Shown here piece after piece: positions 27,772 through 37,770 of a stretch of DNA of 64,000 bases. Under the pieces are notes generated by a model. The model saw only the letters and a program-made list of their open reading frames with translations. It made no database searches and had not been told where the DNA came from. Both the position numbers and the translations under genes were made by a program. This DNA is from G965215055 sp965215055 (GTDB taxonomy: Bacteria; Pseudomonadota; Gammaproteobacteria; UBA4575), in NCBI GenBank assembly GCA_965215055.1, contig OZ244046.1, forward strand, positions 496,001 through 560,000. The letters run 5' to 3'. The stretch's first letter is position 1. Every line of letters begins with the position of its first letter.

Positions 27772-27807
27772 GTAGATCAATTTTATGACCGGCTATCGTC
27801 AGACAAA

Positions 27808-28008
27808 TTAGCTGGGACTAACCGTAGCTTTATTTATCTGCTGTCTTTCGCGTTTAATACGCTCATAAATTTCTTCACGATGCACCGCTACATCTCTGTG
27901 CGCATTGACACCAATACGCACCTGATTACCCTTTACCCCCAATACCGTAACTGTAATGTCATCGCCGATCATCAGTGTTTCACCCACTCTCCTGGTTAAA
28001 ATCAGCAT
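27808..28008 (-). CDS. csrA: carbon storage regulator CsrA
   Basis: This 66-residue RNA-binding protein starts MLILTRRVGETLMIGDDI and has VRIGVNAHRDVAVHREEIY, the conserved RNA-contact strand and helix. It dimerises and binds GGA motifs in mRNA leaders to repress or stabilise them. It lies in the usual gammaproteobacterial order alaS-lysC-csrA, 115 bases after lysC. The leader has a strong AGGAG region before the ATG. Confidence 0.97.
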   Translation of the reverse strand: MLILTRRVGETLMIGDDITVTVLGVKGNQVRIGVNAHRDVAVHREEIYERIKRERQQINKATVSPS

Positions 28009-28123
28009 CTTGCACTCCTGAGTCCATCTTATTTTTATTTAACCAATGCGCGATTAGACCCGCGCTTCCATGTCTCTACCTTTACCGCACCCATCCGTCT
28101 TCAGACAGGCCAGTTTGGTGTTA

Positions 28124-29389
28124 TTATACATCTTTATCAGCCACCCCGGCTGATTTATTTTTCTTCACCTGTGCCTGATCTAATCCAAACGCCTCATGCA
28201 GAGTCCTGACCCCCAATTCAAGATATTTTTCCTCTATCACGACTGAAATTTTGATTTCCGAAGTCGAGATCATCCTGATATTAATTTTTTCTTCAGCCAG
28301 TGCAGTAAACATTCTACTCGCAATTCCTGCATGGGACCTCATGCCTACGCCAACCAGTGACAACTTGACAATGTGTGGATCCCCTCCAACTTCCCTCCCA
28401 CCAAGATTTTTAGAAATTTTTTCAAGTACTTTTAGCGACTTGCTATAGTCATTTCTATGTACTGTAAAAGTGAAATCAGCGGTTCCATCCGAGCCTACAT
28501 TTTGCACAATCATATCTACTTCGATATTTTCAGCCGAAACCGGTGCCAAGATATGGGCAGCAACACCAGGTCGGTCAGGAACTCCTTTTATGGTCAACTG
28601 GGCTTCATCGCGATTAAAGGCAATGCCTGAAATTAGAGGGTTTTCCATATCTTCTTCCTCAAAAGTGATTAAGGTACCAGGGCCTTCTTCAAACGAAGAT
28701 AATACTCTGAGCGGTACACCATACTTGCCTGCAAATTCTATCGCACGGATTTGCAAAACCTTTGACCCAAGGCTGGCCATCTCCATCATTTCTTCAAAGG
28801 TAACGTGTTCCAGATGTCTTGCATTGGGCTCTACCCTGGGGTCGGTAGTGTAGACGCCATCTACATCGGTATAAATCTGGCACTCACTCGCCTTTACTGC
28901 CGCAGCCAGTGCAACAGCAGTGGTATCTGACCCACCTCGACCCAGTGTAGTAATGTTACCTTCACTATCTATACCCTGAAATCCGGCTACTACTACAACG
29001 TTTCCCGCATCCAGTAATTTTTTCAAATACACTGCATCAATAGTTTGAATACGAGCTTTGTTAAAGTTGTTGTCGGTACGGATATTGAGCTGCCTTCCCG
29101 TAGCTGAAACTGCGGTACACCCACGCTTCTGTAAAGCCATTGAAAGCAATGCAATGGTTACCTGTTCACCCGTAGACAATAAAACGTCCAGTTCCCGTCC
29201 GTGCGCAACATCACCGTGAATTTCGTTGGCCAAACCCACCAAGCGATTGGTTTCACCGCTCATTGCCGATACCACTACCACAACCTGATGGCCCTGCTTC
29301 TTAGTAGCTATCACTTTCTCCGCAACGTGTTCAATACGCTCGACCGAGCCTACTGAAGTTCCTCCGAACTTTTGTACGATCAGTGCCAT
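28124..29389 (-). CDS. lysC: aspartate kinase
   Basis: This 421-residue kinase starts MALIVQKFGGTSVGS, has the GRGGSDTTAVALAAAVKA nucleotide region, FEEMMEMASLGSKVLQ, and two C-terminal ACT domains (about residues 265-335 and 345-410) for feedback by lysine and threonine. It phosphorylates aspartate, the first step of lysine, threonine and methionine synthesis. The ATG is preferred to a TTG three codons upstream because the family starts at MALIVQKFGG. The standard position between alaS and csrA is kept. Confidence 0.96.
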   Translation of the reverse strand: MALIVQKFGGTSVGSVERIEHVAEKVIATKKQGHQVVVVVSAMSGETNRLVGLANEIHGDVAHGRELDVLLSTGEQVTIALLSMALQKRGCTAVSATGRQLNIRTDNNFNKARIQTIDAVYLKKLLDAGNVVVVAGFQGIDSEGNITTLGRGGSDTTAVALAAAVKASECQIYTDVDGVYTTDPRVEPNARHLEHVTFEEMMEMASLGSKVLQIRAIEFAGKYGVPLRVLSSFEEGPGTLITFEEEDMENPLISGIAFNRDEAQLTIKGVPDRPGVAAHILAPVSAENIEVDMIVQNVGSDGTADFTFTVHRNDYSKSLKVLEKISKNLGGREVGGDPHIVKLSLVGVGMRSHAGIASRMFTALAEEKINIRMISTSEIKISVVIEEKYLELGVRTLHEAFGLDQAQVKKNKSAGVADKDV

Positions 29390-29443
29390 ATCAGACAATC
29401 ATCCATGCTCAAACGTATTCAGAGCGGTTCCTAAAAACAATCG

Positions 29444-32047
29444 CTATTGAAGATTGGCACGTACCCAGTCCGGCACGGATTGCAAAGCCGCATCCAGAGC
29501 AGCCGGATTATTGCCTCCGGCCTGCGCCATATCAGGACGACCACCGCCTCTGCCGCCTACCTGTTCCGCCACGGCATTGACCAAGTCGCTGGCTTTAATA
29601 CGATTGATTTGATCTTTCGTTACACCGGCAATCAGACTTACTTTTGGACCATTCGAAGTCCCCAGAACAATGGCCGCACTTCCAAGCTTATTTTTTAACT
29701 GATCCAACGTGTTACGCAAAGACTTGGGATCAGCACCATCAATTTTATGTGCCACTACTTTCAAGCCGTTAACGTCTATCGCGCTCTCAACCAAATTATT
29801 TCCCGCCTCCGAAACCAGCTTGGACTTGAGTCGGGCAAGCTCTTTTTCAAGCACGTGATTCCGTTCTATAAGCTGTGACACTTTATCCCTGACTTCACCT
29901 TTAGAAGTCCTGGTCAACTTTGCGATACCCAGCAAATCAGTTTCGTTTTCATTGATCCAGTTCAGCGCAGTCTCCCCTGTTACCGCTTCAATACGCCGTA
30001 TGCCTGAAGCAATTGCAGATTCCGAGATGATTTTGAATATTCCAATATCACCGGCTCGCTGTACGTGTGTTCCGCCACATAGCTCCGTCGAAAACTCACC
30101 AATTGAAAGCACCCGCACGCGTTCGCCATATTTTTCACCGAACAAAGCGAGGGCACCCGCAGCAAGCGCTTGCTCTTTCGACATGATTTCAGCTTTTGCG
30201 GATGCATTCAGGCGAATATGCCGATTTACGACTGTTTCAATATGCTGCAATTCTTCCTCGGTTACAGGTGCGTCGTGAGAGAAATCAAAACGCAGCTTGT
30301 CAGCAGTAACCAAAGACCCTTTCTGCTGCACGTGCTTCCCCAGCACTTGACGTAAAGCGGCATGCATTAAATGAGTAGCGGAGTGATTCAATACCGTTGC
30401 ACGTCTCAGTTCAGCGTCCACTTCCGCGATAACGGAATCACCTACGGCAAAGGAACCTGATTGCAAAATTCCTGCATGCGCATGTGCTTCACCCTGCTTG
30501 CGCGTATCCAGCACCTTGAACGAAGCCGAGTCATTATGCAGTAGCCCCTGGTCGCCCACTTGACCACCCGATTCCGCATAAAAAGGTGTTTTATCCAATA
30601 TAATTACGCCGGGCCCTTCCTCCGAGATCATTGCCACACTTTTATTATCTACAAATATTTCCTTAATGGCTGCCTGCTCTCGCATGTGCTCATAACCAGT
30701 AAATTTGGAACTGGATTGCACGGCGAGAGAAGCATCATATCCCATATCAAAATGACCAGCTTGGCGACCACGCTCACGCTGTTCCTCCATGCGCCTTTCA
30801 AACCCCGCATAATCAATTTCAAGTCGATGCTCACGAGCAACGTCTGCGGTCAGGTCGGCGGGAAATCCATACGTATCATAGAGCTTGAATACCGTTTCAC
30901 CTGAAATGACATCGCCGGACAGCTTATCGATATCCGCCTGTAGAATTCGCATGCCTTGAGCAAGCGTTTCACCAAATCGTTGCTCTTCACTCCTCAATAC
31001 TTCTTGCACGCACACACGGGCATCTTTCAACTCAGGGTATACCTCGCCCATACTTTCCACCAGTGGTTGTACCAGCTTGTAAAAGAAGGGTTCCCCGATA
31101 CCAAGCTTATATCCGTGACGTGCCGCCCGCCTGATAATACGTCGCAACACGTAGCCCCTGCCTTCATTCGAAGGCATTACACCATCCGTAATCATAAAAC
31201 TACATGAGCGTATGTGGTCTGCGATTACACGCAAAGAAGGCAGTGCAGTATCGGTAACTTTGGCGATAGCAGCTGTGGCACTGATAATCCCTGTAAAGAG
31301 ATCTGTATCGTAATTACTGGTAACACCTTGCATGATTGCAGCCAGGCGCTCCAAACCCATACCGGTATCTACCGAAGGCTTGAGCAATGGGGAAAGCGTA
31401 CCTTGCTTGTCACGTTCATATTGCATGAAAACCAGGTTCCATACTTCCACATAACGATCACCTCCATCATGCTGCGAGGTACCGGGCGGGGCTCCTTGAA
31501 TCGATTCACCATAATCATAAAAGATTTCCGTACACGGCCCACAGGGTCCGGTATCGCCCATCGCCCAGAAATTGTCCTTCGCCTTCGCCCGTGCAAATCT
31601 CTTCGAATTCACGCTGATGTCACGCAACCAGATCTCTGCAGCCTCTTCATCTTCTTCATACACAGTCACCCACAGGCGCTCTTCAGGTAACTGTATGACG
31701 CTGGTAAGGAAGTCCCACGCATAGTGAATTGCCTCACGCTTGAAATAATCACCAAAGCTGAAATTACCCAGCATCTCGAAAAACGTATGGTGCCTGGCAG
31801 TGTAGCCTACGTTTTCAAGGTCATTGTGCTTGCCACCTGCACGCACGCAGCGCTGACTTGACACGGCACGAGAATAATCAAGTGTATCCTTGCCCAGAAA
31901 GACATCCTTGAACTGCACCATTCCCGCGTTAGTAAACAACAACGTGGAGTCATTTGCAGGCACCAACGAACTTGACGGCACACTCTCATGGCCGTTTTGT
32001 TTGAAGTATTCTAAAAATGCGCGACGTAATTCCGTGCTGTGCTCCAT
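29444..32047 (-). CDS. alaS: alanyl-tRNA synthetase
   Basis: This 867-residue synthetase has the class II core (TLLFTNAGMVQFKDVFLG, GDTGPCGPCTEIFYDYG, GMGLERLAAI). The editing domain has HSATHLMHAALRQVLG and the zinc motif FSTELCGGTHVQRAGDIG. The C-Ala domain ends near GGRGGGRPDMAQAGG. All expected blocks and the usual length are present. It charges tRNA-Ala with alanine and removes mischarged serine or glycine. Confidence 0.97.
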   Translation of the reverse strand: MEHSTELRRAFLEYFKQNGHESVPSSSLVPANDSTLLFTNAGMVQFKDVFLGKDTLDYSRAVSSQRCVRAGGKHNDLENVGYTARHHTFFEMLGNFSFGDYFKREAIHYAWDFLTSVIQLPEERLWVTVYEEDEEAAEIWLRDISVNSKRFARAKAKDNFWAMGDTGPCGPCTEIFYDYGESIQGAPPGTSQHDGGDRYVEVWNLVFMQYERDKQGTLSPLLKPSVDTGMGLERLAAIMQGVTSNYDTDLFTGIISATAAIAKVTDTALPSLRVIADHIRSCSFMITDGVMPSNEGRGYVLRRIIRRAARHGYKLGIGEPFFYKLVQPLVESMGEVYPELKDARVCVQEVLRSEEQRFGETLAQGMRILQADIDKLSGDVISGETVFKLYDTYGFPADLTADVAREHRLEIDYAGFERRMEEQRERGRQAGHFDMGYDASLAVQSSSKFTGYEHMREQAAIKEIFVDNKSVAMISEEGPGVIILDKTPFYAESGGQVGDQGLLHNDSASFKVLDTRKQGEAHAHAGILQSGSFAVGDSVIAEVDAELRRATVLNHSATHLMHAALRQVLGKHVQQKGSLVTADKLRFDFSHDAPVTEEELQHIETVVNRHIRLNASAKAEIMSKEQALAAGALALFGEKYGERVRVLSIGEFSTELCGGTHVQRAGDIGIFKIISESAIASGIRRIEAVTGETALNWINENETDLLGIAKLTRTSKGEVRDKVSQLIERNHVLEKELARLKSKLVSEAGNNLVESAIDVNGLKVVAHKIDGADPKSLRNTLDQLKNKLGSAAIVLGTSNGPKVSLIAGVTKDQINRIKASDLVNAVAEQVGGRGGGRPDMAQAGGNNPAALDAALQSVPDWVRANLQ

Positions 32048-32097
32048 ATTATCTCGCCTTGGTGCGACGGACCTTTTCCATCAACGACAGCTATCGG

Positions 32098-32595
32098 TTA
32101 GCGTGCCAGATATGTCACAAGTGTTTTTCTAATTATATCACTGGTAAAACCACGTGATTGTAAGAAGCGCACGCGCTTCGCCTTCTCTTTCAGGGACTCG
32201 GCAGTTTGATCACCAAATTTCTTTACATATTCTCGCCGTGCCGTGTTCAGCCAAGCTTGACTATCAGCATCGACGTGAGTATCAATGAGATGGGTAGAGA
32301 CACCACGTTCCTGTAACTCCAGTTTGATTTTCATCGGGCCGAATCCCCGTTGACGACGCAAATAAACGTAACTTTCCGTATAACGAGCGTCACTCTGCAG
32401 TCCTTCGCTTTTCAAAAGACTGAGCAGCTCATCAATCTCACTTGATGAAAATTTCTTTGCCTTCAGTTTTCTACTGAGCTCCAGGCGCGTATGTTCCCGC
32501 CTGGAGAGGAGATCAAGTGCAGTGTTTCGAATAGATCGCTCAGGCTTTCGTAGTTTCAACTTTTTTTGCTTCCCCTGCCTCTTGATCACGTTCAT
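32098..32595 (-). CDS. recX: RecA regulator RecX
   Basis: The product has three-helix repeats typical of RecX: ALDLLSRREHTRLELSRKL, then DARYTESYVYLRRQRGFGPMKIKLELQERGV, and a C-terminal KRVRFLQSRGFTSDIIRKTL. It restrains RecA filament growth. It begins inside the end of recA in another frame. I use the ATG for MNVIKRQG; a longer start (32646) or a TTG nearer the recA stop (preceded by AGGGGAAG) are possible. The order recA-recX-alaS is standard. Confidence 0.85.
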   Translation of the reverse strand: MNVIKRQGKQKKLKLRKPERSIRNTALDLLSRREHTRLELSRKLKAKKFSSSEIDELLSLLKSEGLQSDARYTESYVYLRRQRGFGPMKIKLELQERGVSTHLIDTHVDADSQAWLNTARREYVKKFGDQTAESLKEKAKRVRFLQSRGFTSDIIRKTLVTYLAR

Positions 32596-33589
32596 CCGCA
32601 TTGGAGAGCAACTTCTCACGAATCTTCGTTTCAACTTCATCAGCAACTTCTGAATTTTCTTTCAGATAGCTGCGTGCATTTTCTTTACCCTGCCCAATAC
32701 GCTTACCTGCATAGGTGTACCAGGCTCCTGACTTATCAACAATTCCATGTTCGACGCCAATGTCGATAATTTCGCCCAATCTGGATATTCCCTCACCATA
32801 CAAGATCTCAAAATCTGCTTTTTTGAAGGGTGGAGCCAGTTTATTTTTCACCACCTTGACACGCGTCTCATTGCCAAGTATCTCGTCGCCCTTTTTGATT
32901 GCACCAATGCGACGGATATCCAGGCGTACCGATGAATAAAACTTGAGCGCATTACCACCCGTAGTGGTTTCCGGATTACCAAACATCACGCCGATCTTCA
33001 TGCGAATCTGATTGATAAAGATGACCATAGTATTAGAACGTTTGATATTGCCGGTAAGTTTACGTAAGGCTTGTGACATTAGACGCGCCTGCAAACCCAT
33101 GTGGGAATCACCCATATCACCTTCTATTTCCGCGCGTGGCGTCAATGCAGCGACCGAATCCACGACCACAACGTCCACGGCACTGGAGCGCACGAGCATG
33201 TCGGCAATTTCCAATGCCTGTTCACCGGTATCTGGTTGCGAAACTAATAAATCGTCCACGTTAACGCCGATTTTTTTAGCATAAGTTGGGTCCAAGGCAT
33301 GTTCGGCATCTACGAATGCCGCAGTACCTCCCTGCTTCTGGCACTCCGCAATAACTTCCAGCGTAAGCGTAGTTTTCCCCGAAGATTCAGGGCCATATAT
33401 TTCAACGACGCGTCCCTTGGGCAGACCACCAATGCCCAGTGCAATATCCAGTGCCAACGAGCCCGTTGAGATCACCTCGATATCGCGTGCGGCGGTTGAG
33501 TCACCAAGACGCATTACCGCGCCCTTACCAAACTGCCTTTCGACCTGGCCTAGTGCGGCCGCAAGTGCTTTTTTACGATTATCTTCCAC
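32540..33589 (-). CDS. recA: recombinase RecA
   Basis: This 349-residue RecA has Walker A GPESSGKTTL, the DNA-binding loop regions MGLQARLMSQALRKL and NQIRMKIGVMFGNPETTTGG, and an acidic C terminus. It forms the filament for homologous recombination and triggers LexA self-cleavage. The start is a GTG encoding the VEDNRKKALAAALGQ N terminus. AGGAG lies exactly six bases upstream of it, which decides it over a TTG 14 codons earlier. The 3' end overlaps recX. Confidence 0.97.
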   Translation of the reverse strand: MEDNRKKALAAALGQVERQFGKGAVMRLGDSTAARDIEVISTGSLALDIALGIGGLPKGRVVEIYGPESSGKTTLTLEVIAECQKQGGTAAFVDAEHALDPTYAKKIGVNVDDLLVSQPDTGEQALEIADMLVRSSAVDVVVVDSVAALTPRAEIEGDMGDSHMGLQARLMSQALRKLTGNIKRSNTMVIFINQIRMKIGVMFGNPETTTGGNALKFYSSVRLDIRRIGAIKKGDEILGNETRVKVVKNKLAPPFKKADFEILYGEGISRLGEIIDIGVEHGIVDKSGAWYTYAGKRIGQGKENARSYLKENSEVADEVETKIREKLLSNADERDQEAGEAKKVETTKA

Positions 33590-33658
33590 TACCAACTCCT
33601 GGTTATTTTTGAAAATAGTTGATTGGTCCAACTCTACTACGTACTCCCAGCTTGAACC

Positions 33659-34201
33659 CTAGCTGCCTTGTTCACCCATTAACCGACAAGAAACAATTTT
33701 ATTATACCGGGTTGTATTTTCATGTGATACCGACTCAACCAGATGAAACTCGCTAACTTTCCAGTCGATTGCAACGGGGGCATCAGGAAAATCAACCTGT
33801 CGAGCTTTACGAAACAATGTTACGTGGGGCTTATAGGGCTGGTCGTCAAAGTCAAGACTACACTGAACTCCCGAAGATTTAAGATGTTCGACCAGACTAT
33901 TTAATTCATCAGGGCAGGAGCAGCCAAGCCATATCGACTGGGAGCGCTTAAAATATCCGTATTGATCAAGCCGTAACATAAAGGGTCGGCTGCATATATT
34001 AAATATCTTATTTTCTAGGCACTTACGACCTTTATCTTCTACATCACCTAAAAATAGCAAAGTAATATGCAGATTATTACTTGGGACTGGGCGCATGCCT
34101 TTCACAGCTGGAAATCGCTTGGCGACTTCGATGATTTGACCGCGTACCCCCTTCCCCGGTATCAGACTGAAAAACAATCGCTTTTTGCTCACTCGAACCA
34201 C
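33659..34201 (-). CDS. thpR: RNA 2',3'-cyclic phosphodiesterase (LigT/ThpR family)
   Basis: This 180-residue protein has the two HxTx motifs of the 2H phosphoesterase superfamily: NLHITLLFLGD and KPHVTLFRKA. They form the active site that opens 2',3'-cyclic RNA phosphates and can ligate or split tRNA halves. It starts at GTG overlapping the 3' end of pncC (a GTGA overlap at 34192 is an alternative start). It lies between recA and pncC. Confidence 0.87.
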   Translation of the reverse strand: MVRVSKKRLFFSLIPGKGVRGQIIEVAKRFPAVKGMRPVPSNNLHITLLFLGDVEDKGRKCLENKIFNICSRPFMLRLDQYGYFKRSQSIWLGCSCPDELNSLVEHLKSSGVQCSLDFDDQPYKPHVTLFRKARQVDFPDAPVAIDWKVSEFHLVESVSHENTTRYNKIVSCRLMGEQGS

Positions 34202-34698
34202 TTGTGCAAGTATCGAATTAACAGCACGACAGCCGCATGTACGGCTTGCTCACGTACCGCCTGTCGGTCACCAGTAAAGAGGTGATGCGTAATCTCTACA
34301 TCTCGATTTGGTCCGGCAGCGGCAATATATACCGTTCCCAGAGGCTTAGCTTCACTTCCTCCATCAGGCCCGGCAATCCCCGTAATCGACACTGAAAGTT
34401 TTGCAGAACTATTTTTCAGGGCACCCAACGCCATCTGTTTGGCAACGTTTTTACTTACTGCACCGCATTCATTCAAAGTTTCAGCCTGTACCCCCAGTAA
34501 ATGCCTTTTCGAATCATTGCTGTACGTTACAAAACCACACTCAAACCATTTTGAACTGCCATTAAACGAAGTAAACCATTGCGCGAGCAAGCCACCTGTA
34601 CAGGATTCAGCCGTTACGACCTTGAGCCCTTGGCTGGTCAGTCGCTCCAGGAGTACGCCTATGGATTCATGGATGCGTGAAGACAATGAGTTCGACAT
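34189..34698 (-). CDS. pncC: nicotinamide-nucleotide amidase PncC (CinA C-terminal domain)
   Basis: This 169-residue stand-alone CinA C-terminal domain has KVVTAESCTGGLLAQWFT, with the catalytic Ser-Cys region, ALGALKNSSAKLSVSITGIAGPDGG and GTVYIAAAG. It deamidates nicotinamide mononucleotide in NAD recycling. I begin it at the ATG for MSNSLSSRIHES; upstream codons overlap the divergent mutS start region. Its position next to mutS and recA is common in gammaproteobacteria. Confidence 0.9.
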   Translation of the reverse strand: MSNSLSSRIHESIGVLLERLTSQGLKVVTAESCTGGLLAQWFTSFNGSSKWFECGFVTYSNDSKRHLLGVQAETLNECGAVSKNVAKQMALGALKNSSAKLSVSITGIAGPDGGSEAKPLGTVYIAAAGPNRDVEITHHLFTGDRQAVREQAVHAAVVLLIRYLHKWFE

Positions 34699-34740
34699 TC
34701 TATGCTGGCTAAAAGTTTTTTCTTCGCTAAACTGCCCATC

Positions 34741-37296
34741 ATGCCTGCTCGACCTAACGTAAAACACACCCCTATGATGCAACAGTACTTGCGCATCAAG
34801 TCCGAGTATCCGGACATGTTGTTATTTTACCGCATGGGTGATTTTTTTGAGCTATTTTATGAGGATGCAAAGCGCGCAGCCCAGTTGCTGGACCTTACCC
34901 TAACTTCACGTAATAAAGACCCGGATGAGAAAATCCCCATGGCGGGAGTTCCTGTACATGCTACGGAAAACTACTTGACAAAATTAGTACGCCTGGGCGA
35001 ATCCGTTGCCATCTGCGACCAGGTTGGCGACCCTACTTCGGATAAAGGTTTGATCGAGCGTAAAATTACCCGAGTCATAACACCCGGAACAGTCGTCGAA
35101 GAAGAGTTACTGGAACGCGGTAAGGAAAATTACCTGTTAGCATGTAATTTGGACAAGGAACTTGCAGGACTTGCCTATCTGGATTTGAGTTCAGGTCAAT
35201 TTATATTGCAAACCTGCAGCTCCAGGCAAGAGCTTTTGAGCGAGATAGACCGCATCCAGCCCGCCGAGATTTTGCTCAAGGAAGACACGCAATTAACTTT
35301 CAATGAAAACTATACCCTGAAACATTCGCCAGCGTGGCACTTTGAGTATGAAAGTGCAGTCACCGCCTTATGTAGACAATTTGGTACTAAAGATTTGGAT
35401 GGTTACGGATGCCAGAACCACCCCTTGCCAGTTACCGCAGCAGGGGCAGTACTTCAATATGTCAAGGAGACACAAAAATCCGCATTGCCGCATATCAATA
35501 GCTTGCGTGTACACAATAATAATGAGTACCTGCTCGTAGATGCAACCTCACGCAATAATCTTGAAGTGGAAAAATCCACACGAGGTGAGAGAAAACATAG
35601 CCTTATTGGCATATTGGACAAAACCGCATGCGCCATGGGTGCGCGTTGCCTGCGTTCTTGGCTCAATCAACCGACGCGCATTCAACCGATATCTTCATTA
35701 AGGCACGCTGCTATTGCAGAACTGATCACAACCAACGGCTACGCTAATTTGCACGATATGCTCTCCAATGTAAAAGACATTGAGCGCATTCGCAGTCGTA
35801 TCGCCTTACGAACGGCTCAACCACGAGACCTGGACGCCCTGCGGACAACCCTGGTCATCATCCCCTCCTTTCGGCAAGAGCTTGGTAGGTACAACAGCGA
35901 ACTGTTAAGTGAGTCTTTCAGCCTATTAGCCGGACATGAAACTCCAGCGGCGATACTGGCAAATACTCTGAATGAAGAACTGCCCGCGTTGACCCGGGAC
36001 GGTGGCGTTATAAAACCGGGATTCGATGAAGAACTGGATCAATTACGCAAGCTGAGCAGCAGTGCCAATCAATTTCTAATAGAACTGGAACAGCGTGAGA
36101 AAGAAATTACACAAATATCATCACTCAAAGTTGCGTACAACCGCATACATGGTTACTACATAGAGATTCCTCGCAGCCAGGCAGACCAGGCACCTGAACG
36201 TTACACCCGCAAGCAGACATTGAAAAACTCGGAGCGATTTATCACCCCGGAACTCAAGAAGTTTGAATACGACGTGTTAAGTGCCCGAGAACGTGCTCTG
36301 AAGCGTGAGAAACTTCTGTATGATCAACTACTCGATAACCTGCTACAAACACTCGAGACAATCCAGTGTTGCGCACGAGGATTGGCGCAACTGGATGCAC
36401 TGGCTACATTGGCAGAACGTGCAAAATCCCTGAATTACGTACGCCCCGAATTTACTGACAAAGCCTGCATACACATCAAACAGGGAAGACATCCTGTAAT
36501 TGAACAAGTACAAGCGGAACCATTCACCGCAAATGACACCTTATTGGATGAACAGCGAGTAATGCTGCTAATCACGGGGCCCAATATGGGTGGTAAATCG
36601 ACTTACATGCGTCAGACTGCTTTGATTACATGGCTGGCCTATGCCGGCAGCTTTGTCCCTGCAGAAGCTGCCACTCTTGGCCCGATTGATGCCATCTACA
36701 CACGCATTGGCGCATCAGACGACCTGAGTTCGGGACGCTCCACCTTTATGGTGGAAATGACGGAAGCCGCCAATATCCTTAATAATGCTTCGCGCCAAAG
36801 CCTGGTACTGATGGACGAGATCGGCCGAGGTACCAGCACTTATGACGGACTTTCCCTCGCCTGGTCTTGTGCGGAACATCTCGGTACAGTAAATCAACCT
36901 TTTACCCTGTTCGCAACACATTACTTTGAGCTTACGCAACTGCCCGAGCGTTACGAAAACATCCATAATGTACATATTGACGCGATTGAACATAACGACC
37001 GGATTATTTTTCTACATGCGGTAAAAGAAGGTCCTGCGAATCAAAGCTATGGATTACAGGTTGCACAACTTGCCGGCATTCCCAAATCGGTAATTGCAAG
37101 TGCAAAGTTAAAATTAAAACAACTGGAACTACAGATAAACCCGACTGAAAATATAAACGCAGTTGTACAACTCGGGTTAGATTTAGAGAACGACTCGAAT
37201 CACCCGGCTATAGAGTACCTGGCAAATATCAATCCAGATGAACTGACTCCCAAAGATTCACTGGAAGTACTATACAAGTTAAAACGTCTGCTGTAA
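34741..37296 (+). CDS. mutS: DNA mismatch recognition protein MutS
   Basis: This 851-residue protein has the mismatch-binding motif LLFYRMGDFFELFYEDA with the essential Phe and Glu, connector and lever domains, Walker A TGPNMGGKSTYMRQ, signature DDLSSGRSTFMVEM and Walker B LVLMDEIGRGTSTYDGL. It finds base mismatches and recruits MutL. I choose the ATG for MPARPNVKHTPMMQQYL, which gives the usual length. An ATG 13 codons earlier (34702) is possible. The gene is divergent from pncC. Confidence 0.97.
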   Translation: MPARPNVKHTPMMQQYLRIKSEYPDMLLFYRMGDFFELFYEDAKRAAQLLDLTLTSRNKDPDEKIPMAGVPVHATENYLTKLVRLGESVAICDQVGDPTSDKGLIERKITRVITPGTVVEEELLERGKENYLLACNLDKELAGLAYLDLSSGQFILQTCSSRQELLSEIDRIQPAEILLKEDTQLTFNENYTLKHSPAWHFEYESAVTALCRQFGTKDLDGYGCQNHPLPVTAAGAVLQYVKETQKSALPHINSLRVHNNNEYLLVDATSRNNLEVEKSTRGERKHSLIGILDKTACAMGARCLRSWLNQPTRIQPISSLRHAAIAELITTNGYANLHDMLSNVKDIERIRSRIALRTAQPRDLDALRTTLVIIPSFRQELGRYNSELLSESFSLLAGHETPAAILANTLNEELPALTRDGGVIKPGFDEELDQLRKLSSSANQFLIELEQREKEITQISSLKVAYNRIHGYYIEIPRSQADQAPERYTRKQTLKNSERFITPELKKFEYDVLSARERALKREKLLYDQLLDNLLQTLETIQCCARGLAQLDALATLAERAKSLNYVRPEFTDKACIHIKQGRHPVIEQVQAEPFTANDTLLDEQRVMLLITGPNMGGKSTYMRQTALITWLAYAGSFVPAEAATLGPIDAIYTRIGASDDLSSGRSTFMVEMTEAANILNNASRQSLVLMDEIGRGTSTYDGLSLAWSCAEHLGTVNQPFTLFATHYFELTQLPERYENIHNVHIDAIEHNDRIIFLHAVKEGPANQSYGLQVAQLAGIPKSVIASAKLKLKQLELQINPTENINAVVQLGLDLENDSNHPAIEYLANINPDELTPKDSLEVLYKLKRLL

Positions 37297-37376
37297 TTAT
37301 AGTAGTGGCTGGAAGAAAAAATTTCAGCATAGTGCTTACCTGCAACAAAACCACATACTCAACCCGGACACATTAC

Positions 37377-37700
37377 ATGACGTTTGTAGTAACTGAACCC
37401 TGTATCAAGTGCAAATACACGGACTGTGTGGAAGTTTGCCCGGTGGACTGCTTTCATGAAGGGCCAAACATGTTAGTGATAGCCCCCGATGAATGTATCG
37501 ACTGTGCAATGTGTGAAACCGAGTGTCCGATAAATGCCATCCTCAGCGAAGACGACTTAAGCGAATCTCAATATGAATTTCTTGCACTGAACGAGCGATT
37601 ATCGGCAAAGTGGCCCGTCATCACCAGTATGAAACCTGCGCCTGAAGATGCCAAGCGGTGGGAGACCACGCCAAACAAACGTCGGTACCTGAAGGAATAA
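37377..37700 (+). CDS. fdxA: seven-iron ferredoxin FdxA
   Basis: This 107-residue ferredoxin starts MTFVVTEPCIKCKYTDC and has cysteines spaced as CxxCxxxxCxxxCP and CIDCAMCETECP, which ligate one 3Fe-4S and one 4Fe-4S cluster. The C-terminal extension (KRWETTPNKRRYLKE) is typical of FdxA. It lies 80 bases downstream of mutS, its usual neighbour in Pseudomonas and relatives. Electron partner unknown. Confidence 0.93.
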   Translation: MTFVVTEPCIKCKYTDCVEVCPVDCFHEGPNMLVIAPDECIDCAMCETECPINAILSEDDLSESQYEFLALNERLSAKWPVITSMKPAPEDAKRWETTPNKRRYLKE

Positions 37701-37770
37701 CAACCCAACAAAATCTACTACTATCTTGCGCGCACTTAAAAATATCAGGATTGTTCCCTACCATGGGGAT

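Noticed and set aside
27592..27807. Search for tRNA genes beside csrA, where they are found in other gammaproteobacteria
   Set aside because: No T-arm consensus or cloverleaf could be formed on either strand; only the terminator-like hairpin is present.
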